Made by a program: the position numbers and the translations under genes. Of a DNA stretch of 54,424 bases, positions 24,295-31,943 are shown piece by piece. Source of the DNA: an uncultured Lachnospiraceae bacterium (GTDB lineage: Bacteria; Bacillota; Clostridia; Lachnospirales; Lachnospiraceae); contig CANDGI010000020.1 in assembly GCA_947384285.1 (NCBI GenBank), forward strand, positions 1 through 54,424, read 5' to 3'. The notes under the pieces are model-generated. The model was not told the origin of the DNA. It ran no database searches and saw only the letters and a program-made list of their open reading frames with translations. Within the stretch, counting starts at the first letter, position 1; each line of letters opens with the position of its first letter.

Positions 24295-24831
24295 CTAATC
24301 TTCCTCCATCAAGGCGCCGATGGCCTGCATCACCTCTTCCACAGGGCTGCCGTCCATAAAAAGCAGCAGGCTGCTGCACAAAAGCTCATACGCCTGCATC
24401 AGCATCCTAAGCACATACACACATTTCTCCCATTCCTTTTCACAATCCAGATCGGTCAGCATGGTATAGCGGATTCCGATTCTCTTGTCTTTCTCCCCTT
24501 CATCCATAAAAAGCATCTGGCCTATCGGCAGCATATGGTTCAATGCGTCAATCAAACATAAAACCCTCTCTTTTGCCATGGCCTTTGGCTCCTCCTCCAT
24601 CATCTCCCCTATCACAAGCTGCCCGTAAAACTGCAGGATGCTTCCCATATCCGGCACCTCCACGAAATTACAGGTGATGTCAATGCTCAGCTCCTCGCCG
24701 ATTTTAAGGGGAATCATCAAAGAATCCATGGGAAGCTCCCTGGTTTCCTCCAAAAACATGCTGGAAACCCCCATGCGCTTTAAATATTCCTCCAGTGTTT
24801 TTAACCCTTCCCGCAGCTTTCTTTTTTCCAT
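24295..24831 (-). CDS. Small acidic protein at the end of the CIS operon, possibly chaperone-like
   Basis: A 178-residue acidic protein of unrecognised family. The alternating strand and helix pattern (LPMDSLMIPLKIGEELSIDI near residue 33, GSILQFYGQLVIGE near 62, then helices ERVLCLIDALNHMLPIGQM and EKEWEKCVYVLRMLMQAYELL) resembles YbjN/type III chaperone-like alpha-beta proteins, but that is a fold impression, not a match. It begins 12 bases after the AAA ATPase gene with its own GGAAGG site, so it is co-transcribed with the CIS genes. A cargo chaperone is the working guess. Confidence 0.6.
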   Translation of the reverse strand: MEKRKLREGLKTLEEYLKRMGVSSMFLEETRELPMDSLMIPLKIGEELSIDITCNFVEVPDMGSILQFYGQLVIGEMMEEEPKAMAKERVLCLIDALNHMLPIGQMLFMDEGEKDKRIGIRYTMLTDLDCEKEWEKCVYVLRMLMQAYELLCSSLLLFMDGSPVEEVMQAIGALMEED

Positions 24832-24843
24832 TTTCCTTCCTCC

Positions 24844-27066
24844 TTAACTTTTATACATATGATACTCTTTTAGCTCTTCTTTTCCAAGGGTTTTCCCGGC
24901 TTTTTGGTATTCCTGCTGGAGGGAAGCCATAATATGCTCCATCCCCACCACCTGCCCTTTGGACGCCGCCAAAAAAGAAGCGTTGATTGCAATATTTTTG
25001 ATGGACGCTCCCGACAGTTCGAAATTGAAGGCCAGATAGTCCATGTCAATATCCTCACCCAAAGGCATCTGGACGGGAAAAACCTTTTCCCAAAGCTTAA
25101 GCCTCTGCTCCTTTTGGGGAAGCGCAAAAGAAATCATGTATTTTATCCGCCGTTTGTAGGCGTCGTCAAAATTCTGCATCAGGTTCGTAGCCAGAATCGT
25201 GATGCCGTCATACTCTTCCATCTTCTGGAGAAGATACGCCGTCTGGGCGTTGGCGCTGATATCCCTGGCGTCTGTCACATTGACGCGCTTTCCAAACAGC
25301 GCGTCCGCCTCATCAAAAAACAGGATGCTCCTGCTCTTTTTCCCTTCCTCAAAAATCTCTTTTATGTTTTTCTGGGTTTCTCCGATGTATTTTGACAAAA
25401 CGCTGGAAAGGTCTACCCGGTAAAGCTCCAGATTCAGCTGGTTTGCAATCACCTGGGCCGCCATAGTCTTCCCCGTCCCCGGAGGCCCGAAGAACAGCAT
25501 GGACACGCCGCGCCCATAAGCCATTTTCTGCCGAAATCCCCACTCCTCATAGACGCGATACCGAAATGTGACATGGCTGCAGGCCTGCTTTAACAGTTCT
25601 TTCTGATTATCCTGCAGGATCAGATCTTCCCAGGTATATGCGGCGTTTACCCTGTCAGCCCACTGGCCCAGGCGGTGGGAAATCTTCTGCTGGCATACCT
25701 CATAGATTTGGATGCTCCCAATCCTTCCTCCGCAGGCGTCGTCTGCCTTCTGCTTTACTTCCTTTGCCGCTTCTTTCATCATCCCCGGAGAAAATTCAAA
25801 TTGCGCTGCCAGCATTTCAAAGGAAATGGCGTCCGCCAGATCCTTGCCGGACAAAAATTCCTTCCAAAGGCTGATCCGCTGTTCCATATTGGGAGGAAGC
25901 ATCTCAAACTGCTCAATCTGGTAATCTTCCAGCAGCGTTTCGTCCGGCTGTCCAAACATTTCCGTTACGACAAACACAACCGAAAAGAACAGCCCGGCTT
26001 TTCCCAAAATTTCCAAAATTGTTCCGTTATCCCAGACGCCCCCTTTTTCAAGCGCTTCCCAGTGATAGCAGCATAGGCAGGACTGGCTTAACGCCGCCCT
26101 TACCACCGCATCCTTGATTCGTTCCTTTTTCTGTTCTCCCTGGAGCTTTTGGATTTCCTCTATATCCAAAAACAGCGCCGTGCACCCCTGGGCTCTGGCC
26201 GCCATCTTCACCTGTCGCTTCCTTCCGCTGCCTTTCGCTCCCTTTAACACAAACAGCCTTTTTCCTTCTGGAGATTCCTCCCTTAGATACTGGCAGATCC
26301 GCCGTTCCACCTGAGGATTTACGCTGATTCCCACTTCCTTCCCAGGGGAATTCCCTCTGGTCTGCGCTTCCTCCCCACAGAAGTTTTCTCTGGCTTGCGC
26401 TTCCTCCCCCTGGGGGACATACAGATAGTATTCTATCTTCCGTTCCAGCAAATCCGATTCATAAAAAAACAGGTATTCCGCCAGATCCCGGCGCAGGCGC
26501 AGCTTCCAGGAGGGGCCGCTTCCAGCCCCGTCCCCTCTTTTTTGGAACAGGCATTGAAGAAGCTCCCTGCGCCGTTCCACCTGGTGCAAAAGCTCTTTCT
26601 GCCGTATAGAATCCATGGTAAACATTTTCATGCAAAGGTCAAGGGTTGGGGCGCCCAGGTTCCTGTCATCCTGGAGATAGCAGAACATCCGCTCAAATTC
26701 CCGGTTCAGCTCCCTGGAAGCGGCAAGGCAGACGCAATACGCTTCAAATTCCGTCAGCCGGAATCTGCATATCATATATTCCAGGGGAATCATAACCCCT
26801 TCCTTCAGCTGCCTTCTGGCACTCTCATGAAAGAGATTCCATTCCTCCCGCAGAGTTCTTCTCTCCTGTCCATACTTCTCCCAATCCATGGACACAAATG
26901 CATCCTCCAGGATATTCTGCAGCTCCTCCTTGAATATCCTTGTCTGATAGATATGGCGGATTCCGCCGTCCTCCCTGGTTCTTACCGCATACCGCACATA
27001 CAAATCCAATTCTTTTTTCACCAAAGAAAGCATTGTCTCCAGGTATTGTGACGCTTCCAAATCCAC
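24844..27066 (-). CDS. AAA+ ATPase of contractile injection system (Afp15/Pvc15-like)
   Basis: The single AAA ATPase found in nearly all extracellular-type CIS loci, where it is thought to aid assembly or cargo loading. The C-terminal AAA module is complete: FFGPPGTGKTMAAQV (Walker A, about residues 526-540), a pore-type SKYIGETQKNI, ILFFDEADALFGKR (Walker B, about 578), TILATNLMQNFDDAYKRRI (sensor 1 and arginine finger), and GASIKNIAINA (sensor 2). A second, degenerate ATPase-like region precedes it (KGAKGSGRKRQVKMAAR near 275). The start is placed at GTG 27066, with AGGAGG 5 bases upstream, rather than the TTG at 27084. Confidence 0.93.
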   Translation of the reverse strand: MDLEASQYLETMLSLVKKELDLYVRYAVRTREDGGIRHIYQTRIFKEELQNILEDAFVSMDWEKYGQERRTLREEWNLFHESARRQLKEGVMIPLEYMICRFRLTEFEAYCVCLAASRELNREFERMFCYLQDDRNLGAPTLDLCMKMFTMDSIRQKELLHQVERRRELLQCLFQKRGDGAGSGPSWKLRLRRDLAEYLFFYESDLLERKIEYYLYVPQGEEAQARENFCGEEAQTRGNSPGKEVGISVNPQVERRICQYLREESPEGKRLFVLKGAKGSGRKRQVKMAARAQGCTALFLDIEEIQKLQGEQKKERIKDAVVRAALSQSCLCCYHWEALEKGGVWDNGTILEILGKAGLFFSVVFVVTEMFGQPDETLLEDYQIEQFEMLPPNMEQRISLWKEFLSGKDLADAISFEMLAAQFEFSPGMMKEAAKEVKQKADDACGGRIGSIQIYEVCQQKISHRLGQWADRVNAAYTWEDLILQDNQKELLKQACSHVTFRYRVYEEWGFRQKMAYGRGVSMLFFGPPGTGKTMAAQVIANQLNLELYRVDLSSVLSKYIGETQKNIKEIFEEGKKSRSILFFDEADALFGKRVNVTDARDISANAQTAYLLQKMEEYDGITILATNLMQNFDDAYKRRIKYMISFALPQKEQRLKLWEKVFPVQMPLGEDIDMDYLAFNFELSGASIKNIAINASFLAASKGQVVGMEHIMASLQQEYQKAGKTLGKEELKEYHMYKS

Positions 27067-27122
27067 AGGCACCTCCTTTTTCAATGAAATGCCTTCGCTC
27101 CAGCGGCATTCCAGCCTTCCTC

Positions 27123-27737
27123 CTATACCAATCCAGAAGCCAGGATATTCTTAAAATCTTCCAGCTTCCTGGCTTTTACCAGCTGTCCCTGGGGAACGCC
27201 CATCATCTGCATCATCCCCTCCGTGCTGGCGTACAGCTGCAAGGTAGCGCCGGCCTTCCTCTTTAAGTCGCTTTTTATTTCATCGTCTTCTTTTGTAATG
27301 GCTGGATTGTCCGATGGCGGTAGATTAAACTCATTTGCCAAAGCTTCCTCCAGATATTTCAGGCCGTGCTCATCCTTGCCCAATGTTTCTATTTTTTCAT
27401 ACAGCCGTTCCTTTACCGCCTCGCTCCTGTCATCCTTCCCATTCGTCAGCCTGCTGCCCAGCCGCACCGTGGAAGACCCAATGGTGGTAAGGTTGGCAGC
27501 CATTCCCATGGCAAGGGACGCAGTGCCCGCCACCTGGCTGGCTTTCCTCCAATCATCGCTCCTGGTTCTTGCCGCTCCCTGGGAGGCGACAAATTTTCCG
27601 CCGGATATGATGCTGGTGCAGAGCCCTACGGCGCAATTTACCGCGGAAGCCGCCATCTCCGCTTCGTCGTGCTTTTGTTTCCTAATCCTTTTTGACAGCC
27701 CTATGTATACGATCAAATCGTCTTTTTTCTTTTCCAT
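27123..27737 (-). CDS. Unknown 204-residue protein with two hydrophobic Gly/Ala helices; CIS cargo candidate
   Basis: Unrecognised protein encoded directly before the AAA ATPase. It has a basic N-terminus (RIRKQKHDE), two hydrophobic small-residue stretches (about residues 26-52, MAASAVNCAVGLCTSIISGG; about 65-95, VAGTASLAMGMAANLTTIG) and a charged C-terminal half. Such glycine-rich amphipathic helices are seen in membrane-active toxins and in tail-lumen cargo, but also in structural proteins. The large gene at 32142 has a hydrophobic middle of similar character. Before the AT-rich island was inserted the two were probably adjacent. Function is inference only. Confidence 0.6.
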   Translation of the reverse strand: MEKKKDDLIVYIGLSKRIRKQKHDEAEMAASAVNCAVGLCTSIISGGKFVASQGAARTRSDDWRKASQVAGTASLAMGMAANLTTIGSSTVRLGSRLTNGKDDRSEAVKERLYEKIETLGKDEHGLKYLEEALANEFNLPPSDNPAITKEDDEIKSDLKRKAGATLQLYASTEGMMQMMGVPQGQLVKARKLEDFKNILASGLV

Positions 27738-27826
27738 GCTGGAATCGCCTGCTCCATCCCTTGGATGTTCCTGTGTAGCCGCTCAAAATTCTTGTCAAAG
27801 TTTCTCAAAATAATTGACAAAAAAGA

Positions 27827-27867
27827 GAATGAATAAATATGCAAATATAGCACATATTTATTCATTC
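27827..27867. terminator. Bidirectional 15-bp perfect terminator hairpin
   Basis: GAATGAATAAATATG and its exact complement flank an 11-base loop. TTTTTA follows on the plus strand and CTCTTTTTTG on the minus strand. It lies 92 bases downstream of the HTH regulator gene and marks the left edge of the AT-rich island. Confidence 0.85.
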
Positions 27868-27958
27868 TTTTTATACAGCCGGAACTATGAAATTAAAACA
27901 CACATTCTATGAAACTTTAATAAAAGTATACCACTCATTTATTCTATACACTTTTAAT

Positions 27959-28195
27959 TTATGATTCAACCTTTTTTTGAATCTGATTTATTTCATCAGG
28001 TATATATTCTAAAATATCCCCTGGCTGACACTCTAGCAAATTGCACACTTTGTTTAATGCCTTTTGTGTCAAAAGTTTATTATCCCTCATTTGTTGTAAT
28101 TGTGCTTCTGTGAAAATTTTTTCTTTTCTTATCTTATTAGTGTTATATCCTACATTTTTCAGTGCTAAAAGTAAATTGATTTTATATCTAATCAA
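27959..28195 (-). CDS. Small HTH regulator, Cro/CI-like
   Basis: A 78-residue DNA-binding protein. It reads as a short HTH_26/YozG-like domain: MIRYKINLLLALKNVGYNTNKIRK, then FTEAQLQQMRDNKLLTQKALNKVCNLLECQPGDILEY, the typical end of the helix-turn-helix. Divergent small genes and two palindromes share the adjacent control region, so it probably represses its own and the plus-strand promoter. Base composition is AT-rich like the rest of the island. Confidence 0.85.
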   Translation of the reverse strand: MIRYKINLLLALKNVGYNTNKIRKEKIFTEAQLQQMRDNKLLTQKALNKVCNLLECQPGDILEYIPDEINQIQKKVES

Positions 28196-28233
28196 AAAAT
28201 CACCATCCCTTCATTAGACATAATACCATTAAA

Positions 28234-28325
28234 TTACATCAAAATTAAATGTAAAATATACACAAAAAAAATGATGTAAATATTGTGTACTCTGTCAATA
28301 GAATTACACTAAAATATGATGTAAT
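28234..28325. promoter_or_regulatory. Operator-like inverted repeats between the divergent HTH and small genes
   Basis: TTACAT-N9-ATGTAA (28234-28254) and ATTACA-N11-TGTAAT (28303-28325) are two dyads of the same half-site. A third partial site, GATGTAAATATTGTGTAC, lies between them at 28273-28290. They are likely binding sites of the 78-residue regulator. The plus strand also offers TGTGTATAAGAT-like promoter bases just after the last dyad. Confidence 0.7.
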
Positions 28326-28414
28326 ATATGTGTATAAGATAAAGCAAGGGCAACGACCTAGCAAATCAAAACCCTTGCAATATCTTAAATACAACAGAAT
28401 AGGGGGTGTTAGTC

Positions 28415-28504
28415 GTGTATACCGATTACGGTTATATTGGAAAAGCCGACAACGTAACGTATGCTACCGAGCAGGAAGCGTTAGAAGCTAATCCAGACAA
28501 CTAA
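28415..28504 (+). CDS. 29-residue peptide gene
   Basis: A small plus-strand frame starting at GTG 28415 and ending at TAA 28504. A run of five G's (AGGGGGTG) lies 8 bases upstream and is a convincing ribosome site. The peptide reads MYTDYGYIGKADNVTYATEQ and ends EALEANPDN. It is acidic, without a membrane segment. A longer overlapping frame in another phase (28285-28491) is rich in Arg/Tyr and lacks a ribosome site. Function is unknown. Confidence 0.5.
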   Translation: MYTDYGYIGKADNVTYATEQEALEANPDN

Positions 28505-28622
28505 CCAGATGGGGCATAGCCAAATGGCTTATAAGTCCCCATCATAAAACCTATTCGCAACCAGTAAAGGCGGTTGCATATATATTATATCAGACCGCCG
28601 CCAAAAAAGAAAGGTGGTAATT

Positions 28623-28787
28623 ATGGCTAAAAAAATGAACGTTTTACAAAAGATTGATAACGGAATCTTGCAGGTAAAGGAATTGCAACGGAAAGTAGAG
28701 CAAAACACCATCATAGAGGAAAAAGCAATCCAGTTAATATCCGAGTGCAGGTTTAAGGAAGCTATGAAATTATTGGAAGGAAGATAA
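28623..28787 (+). CDS. 54-residue helical peptide gene
   Basis: Starts at ATG 28623 behind AAGGTGG and ends at TAA 28787. The product is basic to neutral and almost wholly helical (VLQKIDNGILQVKELQRKVE ... AIQLISECRFKEAMKLLEGR), with heptad-like leucine and valine spacing. It probably forms a short coiled coil. It lies 118 bases after the 29-residue gene on the same strand. The gap contains an inverted repeat (GACCGCCGCC/GGCGGTTGC-like). Family unknown. Confidence 0.6.
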   Translation: MAKKMNVLQKIDNGILQVKELQRKVEQNTIIEEKAIQLISECRFKEAMKLLEGR

Positions 28788-28870
28788 TTCCCAAAATCTA
28801 TTATAAAGACTAAATTAGTTCTGGCTACTTGTAAAAATGTAGTTCCCCAAAAGCAGAAAGGATGACTTAT

Positions 28871-29116
28871 ATGAGTGCAATAGATGATATTAAATTTACT
28901 GTTATTTCCAACTGTGTAGCATCTGATTTACTTTCAATAGAACAAGACGATTATACAGAAATAATAATGAAGATGAAAAGCCTTCCACGGCACAATCTGG
29001 AAAGTGTTCTCGAAATATTAAACATGCATGTTGTAGGTAACATAAGCAGTAAAAAGAAAGTAAACAAACACTCTACAACAAGCGATTTCAAAATAATTAA
29101 AAACAACTCTCTTTGA
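28871..29116 (+). CDS. 81-residue protein of unknown function
   Basis: The start is placed at ATG 28871, with AAGGA 8 bases upstream; the in-frame ATG at 28862 overlaps that site and would add three residues. The protein (MSAIDDIKFTVISNCVASDL ...) has a helical body, MKMKSLPRHNLESVLEILNM, and a basic Ser/Lys-rich tail. It is the last plus-strand gene of the island and converges on the Mor gene across a shared terminator. No family was recognised. Confidence 0.6.
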   Translation: MSAIDDIKFTVISNCVASDLLSIEQDDYTEIIMKMKSLPRHNLESVLEILNMHVVGNISSKKKVNKHSTTSDFKIIKNNSL

Positions 29117-29120
29117 ATTT

Positions 29121-29177
29121 ACAGAAATACTCCTGTTATAATAGCGTTATAACGCGTAATAACGCGAGTATTTCTGT
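29121..29177. terminator. Bidirectional terminator between the 81-residue gene and Mor
   Basis: ACAGAAATACTC (29121-29132) pairs exactly with GAGTATTTCTGT (29166-29177). TTTTAG follows on the plus strand. The 33-base interior contains a second palindrome, GCGTTATAACGC, and a near-repeat of its half. Confidence 0.8.
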
Positions 29178-29205
29178 TTTAGTGTAAGTATCCTTAGACT
29201 ATCAT

Positions 29206-29487
29206 CTAAAGCGAATTTGAGCCTTTTAAGATATTTTTTATCTGCTTCACTGTCAAGTTGTACTTCTTTGATAATTCCCCAAGGTTATAACCATTATATT
29301 CCTGCAAAATCAGCCTGTTTCTTGTGCTGCATAATACACTTTTACGCATAGGAAAATAAAGTTCATCCCCCATAGCATATTGGCAGAGTTTTAAGAAATT
29401 ATCCAATCCAATCAAACTAATAACAGGCTGGTAAGTTTCTGGTATATCAGATACATGCACATTTTTCAGAAGTTCGTTATCATCCAT
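29206..29487 (-). CDS. Mor-family transcription activator (Mu middle-operon regulator-like)
   Basis: A 93-residue activator of the Mu Mor/C family, which recruits RNA polymerase to phage promoters lacking a -35 box. It shows the family layout: an N-terminal dimerisation part (VSLIGLDNFLKLCQYAMGDELYFPM-like; PVISLIGLDNFLKLCQYAMG) and a C-terminal helix-turn-helix (LILQEYNGYNLGELSKKYNLTVKQIKNIL). The start is placed at ATG 29487 because GAGGGG lies 8 bases upstream; it overlaps the protease gene by 8 bases. It is the last gene of the capsid operon, so it would be a positive feedback activator of it. Confidence 0.85.
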   Translation of the reverse strand: MDDNELLKNVHVSDIPETYQPVISLIGLDNFLKLCQYAMGDELYFPMRKSVLCSTRNRLILQEYNGYNLGELSKKYNLTVKQIKNILKGSNSL

Positions 29488-30037
29488 CCGCATCACCCCT
29501 CACACCATAATTGACAAAATCAGCTTCACTTAAATTCAGCATCCTGCAAATCTTTTTCTGCATCTCATTTAATTGGGTGTCGGCTTGTAAAGGTGGCTTT
29601 ACTGAATTAACAATAGGCATCATGCCATTTATGGCAGGGGTGTTTGTCAATGCGACAGAATGAATCTGTGAAGCCTTATGGTCTTTTTTCCGTACCATCA
29701 CAACAGGGGAAAGATACCTATATTCCCTGTTCTGTAAATAGTCCTTTGCCCTTTTCGTCCATTCCACCCTGGCAAAGATACCGTCACTTTTCAAAACAAG
29801 TTCTTTTATCCATCCCCCTGCCGGGGCTTGCATGCCCCTTAAAGTCTGGTGTTCATAATCAATAACAATGTCAACCGCCCTATGCTCCATGTGTTCCTTC
29901 ATCATTTGGAAACTTTCGCTGTCTACTAAGAAATCACCTTTTTCTGACGATATATAGCCCAACGGAAGCACCCTGATATATTCAGGGGCTTCCGTCAGGT
30001 TTGCCGTCTGTGACAATATTTCTGTATACACTTCCAT
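29480..30037 (-). CDS. Mu-like prophage protease (protein I type), short form
   Basis: Head-maturation protease of the Mu I family, 185 residues. The conserved core is clear: LPLGYISSEKGDFLVDSES (about residues 25-43), VDIVIDYEHQT (about 57), APAGGWIKELVL (about 72), REYRYLSPVVMV (about 104) and VALTNTPAINGMMPI (about 128). Mu protein I is about twice as long because a scaffold (Z) is encoded in the same gene; here only about 45 residues follow the protease core, so the scaffold part is reduced. It follows the capsid gene by 12 bases, a reversed order compared with Mu. Confidence 0.85.
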   Translation of the reverse strand: MEVYTEILSQTANLTEAPEYIRVLPLGYISSEKGDFLVDSESFQMMKEHMEHRAVDIVIDYEHQTLRGMQAPAGGWIKELVLKSDGIFARVEWTKRAKDYLQNREYRYLSPVVMVRKKDHKASQIHSVALTNTPAINGMMPIVNSVKPPLQADTQLNEMQKKICRMLNLSEADFVNYGVRGDADG

Positions 30038-30049
30038 ATTAATTACCTT

Positions 30050-30961
30050 CTATCCTTTGGCTGTTCCCTCTGCTGTTCCGGTACTTCCATAGGCTAACTG
30101 CCATAAGCCAAAGCCGACATTGTACCTTGCCTTGATTCCATAGATGACTTCATCATCAAAGAAAACATTGTCATCATTCTCTTTGTTCTTGCATACCAGC
30201 TTCGCCTTTTCCCTTTCCTGGAACACAAACGGCTTGATATAACGTTTTGTGCAGAATAAGTACCACTGCTCTGCGTAATCCGATAATTCCGGGACAACCA
30301 GAAGGTCACAGGTATTCTTGTTTACATTGGAGCTTCCTGCAATCAAATCTGCAAATAAAAGTTCCCTTGCAACAGCTTCCTTCTGTGGGGCAACCACCAG
30401 AAGGTCAGGGACAATGTTAAGCGACCTGTGTGACTCACCTTTCACTGTCATCATCTGTGACCTTGCTTCTGCATAGGATTCGGCATTCAGCTTTTTATTT
30501 CCCTTGTTGGACTGTACAGCTTTATCATTTCCGCCCATAGGATGCTTGTCACTGAAAAAGCTGACACCATCATAGCATTTTTTGTTGAATCCGTCACCAA
30601 GTAGGTCAAAAGTCAGGGAATCAGGATGCTTCTTTGCAGATAACCCCATTTCAGAAATAAGAGGAGTGTAAACCCCATACTGGTCATCTGCAATGTCATT
30701 CACAGGGATTTTTGTTGTCAGCTCAAAGGTTCTGTTCTTGATTACATAATCATGTGCAATCAGGTTCTGGATTTCCCTTGAGCCAATCCATTCCCTCATG
30801 TTCGGAATCTGCCCCATCCACGCATAAGTTGTTTCCCTTGTTTCGGATGGAACGGTCATGGCGATTTTAGGATAGTTCACAGGGGTTTCACTGAATGCCT
30901 TGTTAAAAGCCGCTGAATATCCGACATACAGACCGTTTAAGCTCTGCTGATTTATTACCAT
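30050..30961 (-). CDS. Mu-like major capsid protein (gpT family)
   Basis: Full-length gpT-type capsid protein of 303 residues (Mu gpT is about the same size). It starts with LNGLYVGYSAAFNKAFSE, then TYAWMGQIPNMREWIGSR near residue 45 and IPVNDIADDQYGVYTPLISEMG near 83, all typical of the Mu-like head subunit family. FSDKHPMGG near 135 is the usual loop after the first capsid subdomain. The gene overlaps the decoration-type gene by 7 bases. All key segments are intact, so there is no sign of decay. No portal, terminase, or tail genes of Mu type accompany it. Confidence 0.92.
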   Translation of the reverse strand: MVINQQSLNGLYVGYSAAFNKAFSETPVNYPKIAMTVPSETRETTYAWMGQIPNMREWIGSREIQNLIAHDYVIKNRTFELTTKIPVNDIADDQYGVYTPLISEMGLSAKKHPDSLTFDLLGDGFNKKCYDGVSFFSDKHPMGGNDKAVQSNKGNKKLNAESYAEARSQMMTVKGESHRSLNIVPDLLVVAPQKEAVARELLFADLIAGSSNVNKNTCDLLVVPELSDYAEQWYLFCTKRYIKPFVFQEREKAKLVCKNKENDDNVFFDDEVIYGIKARYNVGFGLWQLAYGSTGTAEGTAKG

Positions 30962-31392
30962 TCAAGCTCACTCCCTTCGCTGATGCTTATTTTCACAAGG
31001 ACACGCCCATCTTCTCCCACACTTAAGACTTCGCCAGCCTTTGTCGTGTTTATGTTGTCCAGTGTCACGGAATTGTTTCCGTTGAAATAGCAAATCCGCC
31101 CAATATCGGTGTCAAGGATTTTATGCTCCGGCAGTTCCGCATTGTTGATGATGTAGATGCCGTCTTTGCAGATTGCCGACTTTGCACCATGCTCATCCGT
31201 TACGATTCTGACCGCACATCCAATGGCATAATAGCCGCCCTCTTTTTTTGCCTTGCTTGCCTGTAAGGTTCTGGTGTTTACGACAACCAAATCACCTTTT
31301 TCAACTGTTTCCCCTTTGGCAATAGGGAAAATGGACACCTTCTGTCCTAAAAGGTTTAATAAAAATTGTTCATTTCTTAATGGTCTTTCCAT
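30955..31392 (-). CDS. Putative head decoration-type protein of the Mu-like operon
   Basis: A 145-residue beta-rich protein that opens the capsid operon, with GGAGGTAA 8 bases before its ATG. It contains beta-strand segments spaced by glycines: VSIFPIAKGETVEKGDLVVVNTRT (about 19-42), YYAIGCAVRIV (about 54) and KAGEVLSVGEDGRVLVKISISEG (about 118-140). These resemble the DUF2190/capsid-stabilising beta-tulip proteins that sit beside phage capsid genes. The assignment comes from context and fold impression. Confidence 0.6.
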   Translation of the reverse strand: MERPLRNEQFLLNLLGQKVSIFPIAKGETVEKGDLVVVNTRTLQASKAKKEGGYYAIGCAVRIVTDEHGAKSAICKDGIYIINNAELPEHKILDTDIGRICYFNGNNSVTLDNINTTKAGEVLSVGEDGRVLVKISISEGSELEW

Positions 31393-31437
31393 AATGATTT
31401 ACCTCCGTTTTATTTGAATTTTATTTGATGTAATATC

Positions 31438-31482
31438 ATTATAGAAAATATTCCCGGAAATTTTTAGGGGAAGTATTTCCCC
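31438..31482 (-). promoter_or_regulatory. Putative Mor-dependent promoter of the capsid operon
   Basis: On the minus strand a perfect TATAAT (31438-31443) has no -35 hexamer at 16-18 bases. Instead the dyad GGGGAA-N4-TTCCCC lies at 31467-31482. With transcription starting 7 bases after the -10 box (31431), the dyad centre is at -43.5. That is the position remembered for the Mor site of Mu Pm. The decoration-type gene starts 39 bases downstream of the predicted start point. Confidence 0.65.
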
Positions 31483-31489
31483 GAAAATA

Positions 31490-31613
31490 AATATTTATTA
31501 TTATGGATTATTTATAACCCAAATAGCAAAATTATTTTATACATAAAAATGAATATTTATTATTTTGTAAGGATTACTTATAACCCTAAATTGTCTCTTT
31601 GTTTTATACAAAC
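31490..31613. repeat. Degenerate 62-bp tandem repeat in the AT-rich leader
   Basis: AATATTTATTATT...GGATTA(T/C)TTATAACCC and TTTTATACA recur at a spacing of 62 bases, at 31490 and 31552. The rest of the 749-base gap (31614-31911 and 31948-32141) is AT-rich with several short inverted repeats such as AACGTTATAACG, and no convincing gene on either strand. Confidence 0.6.
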
Positions 31614-31911
31614 ATATATTCTCAAAAACTGGCTTAAACCCTTGAAAACAGGGCAATACGACATACTATTTTTAAGGTCTCCATTTTGTCCTATTGAAAA
31701 AAGATAATTTTCCTATATTTCTTTCGAAAAATAACGCTGACTTTATAAAACGTTATTTCCTGTAACGCTTATTTTATAAGGATTTTTCCATGTACATAAC
31801 AAAAAGAGAATTTAAAAAATGACACATTAACGCAACGTTATAACGATTTTAAAAATATCCCTTAAATTGCTACAATCTTTATCTGATATTTTCCCTTCTC
31901 TATAATTGTGT

Positions 31912-31943
31912 AAAAAAAGAAACCCTTTAAAATAAAAGGTTTC
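31912..31943 (-). terminator. Intrinsic terminator downstream of the large Ala/Glu-rich gene
   Basis: On the minus strand GAAACC and GGTTTC, extended by AAA/TTT around one bulge, form a stem that is followed by CTTTTTTTAC. It would end transcription of the CIS genes coming from the right before the capsid operon. Confidence 0.75.

Noticed and set aside
28285-28491. 68-codon plus-strand frame in the island
   Set aside because: It starts inside the operator region without a ribosome site and overlaps the better supported 29-residue gene in another frame.
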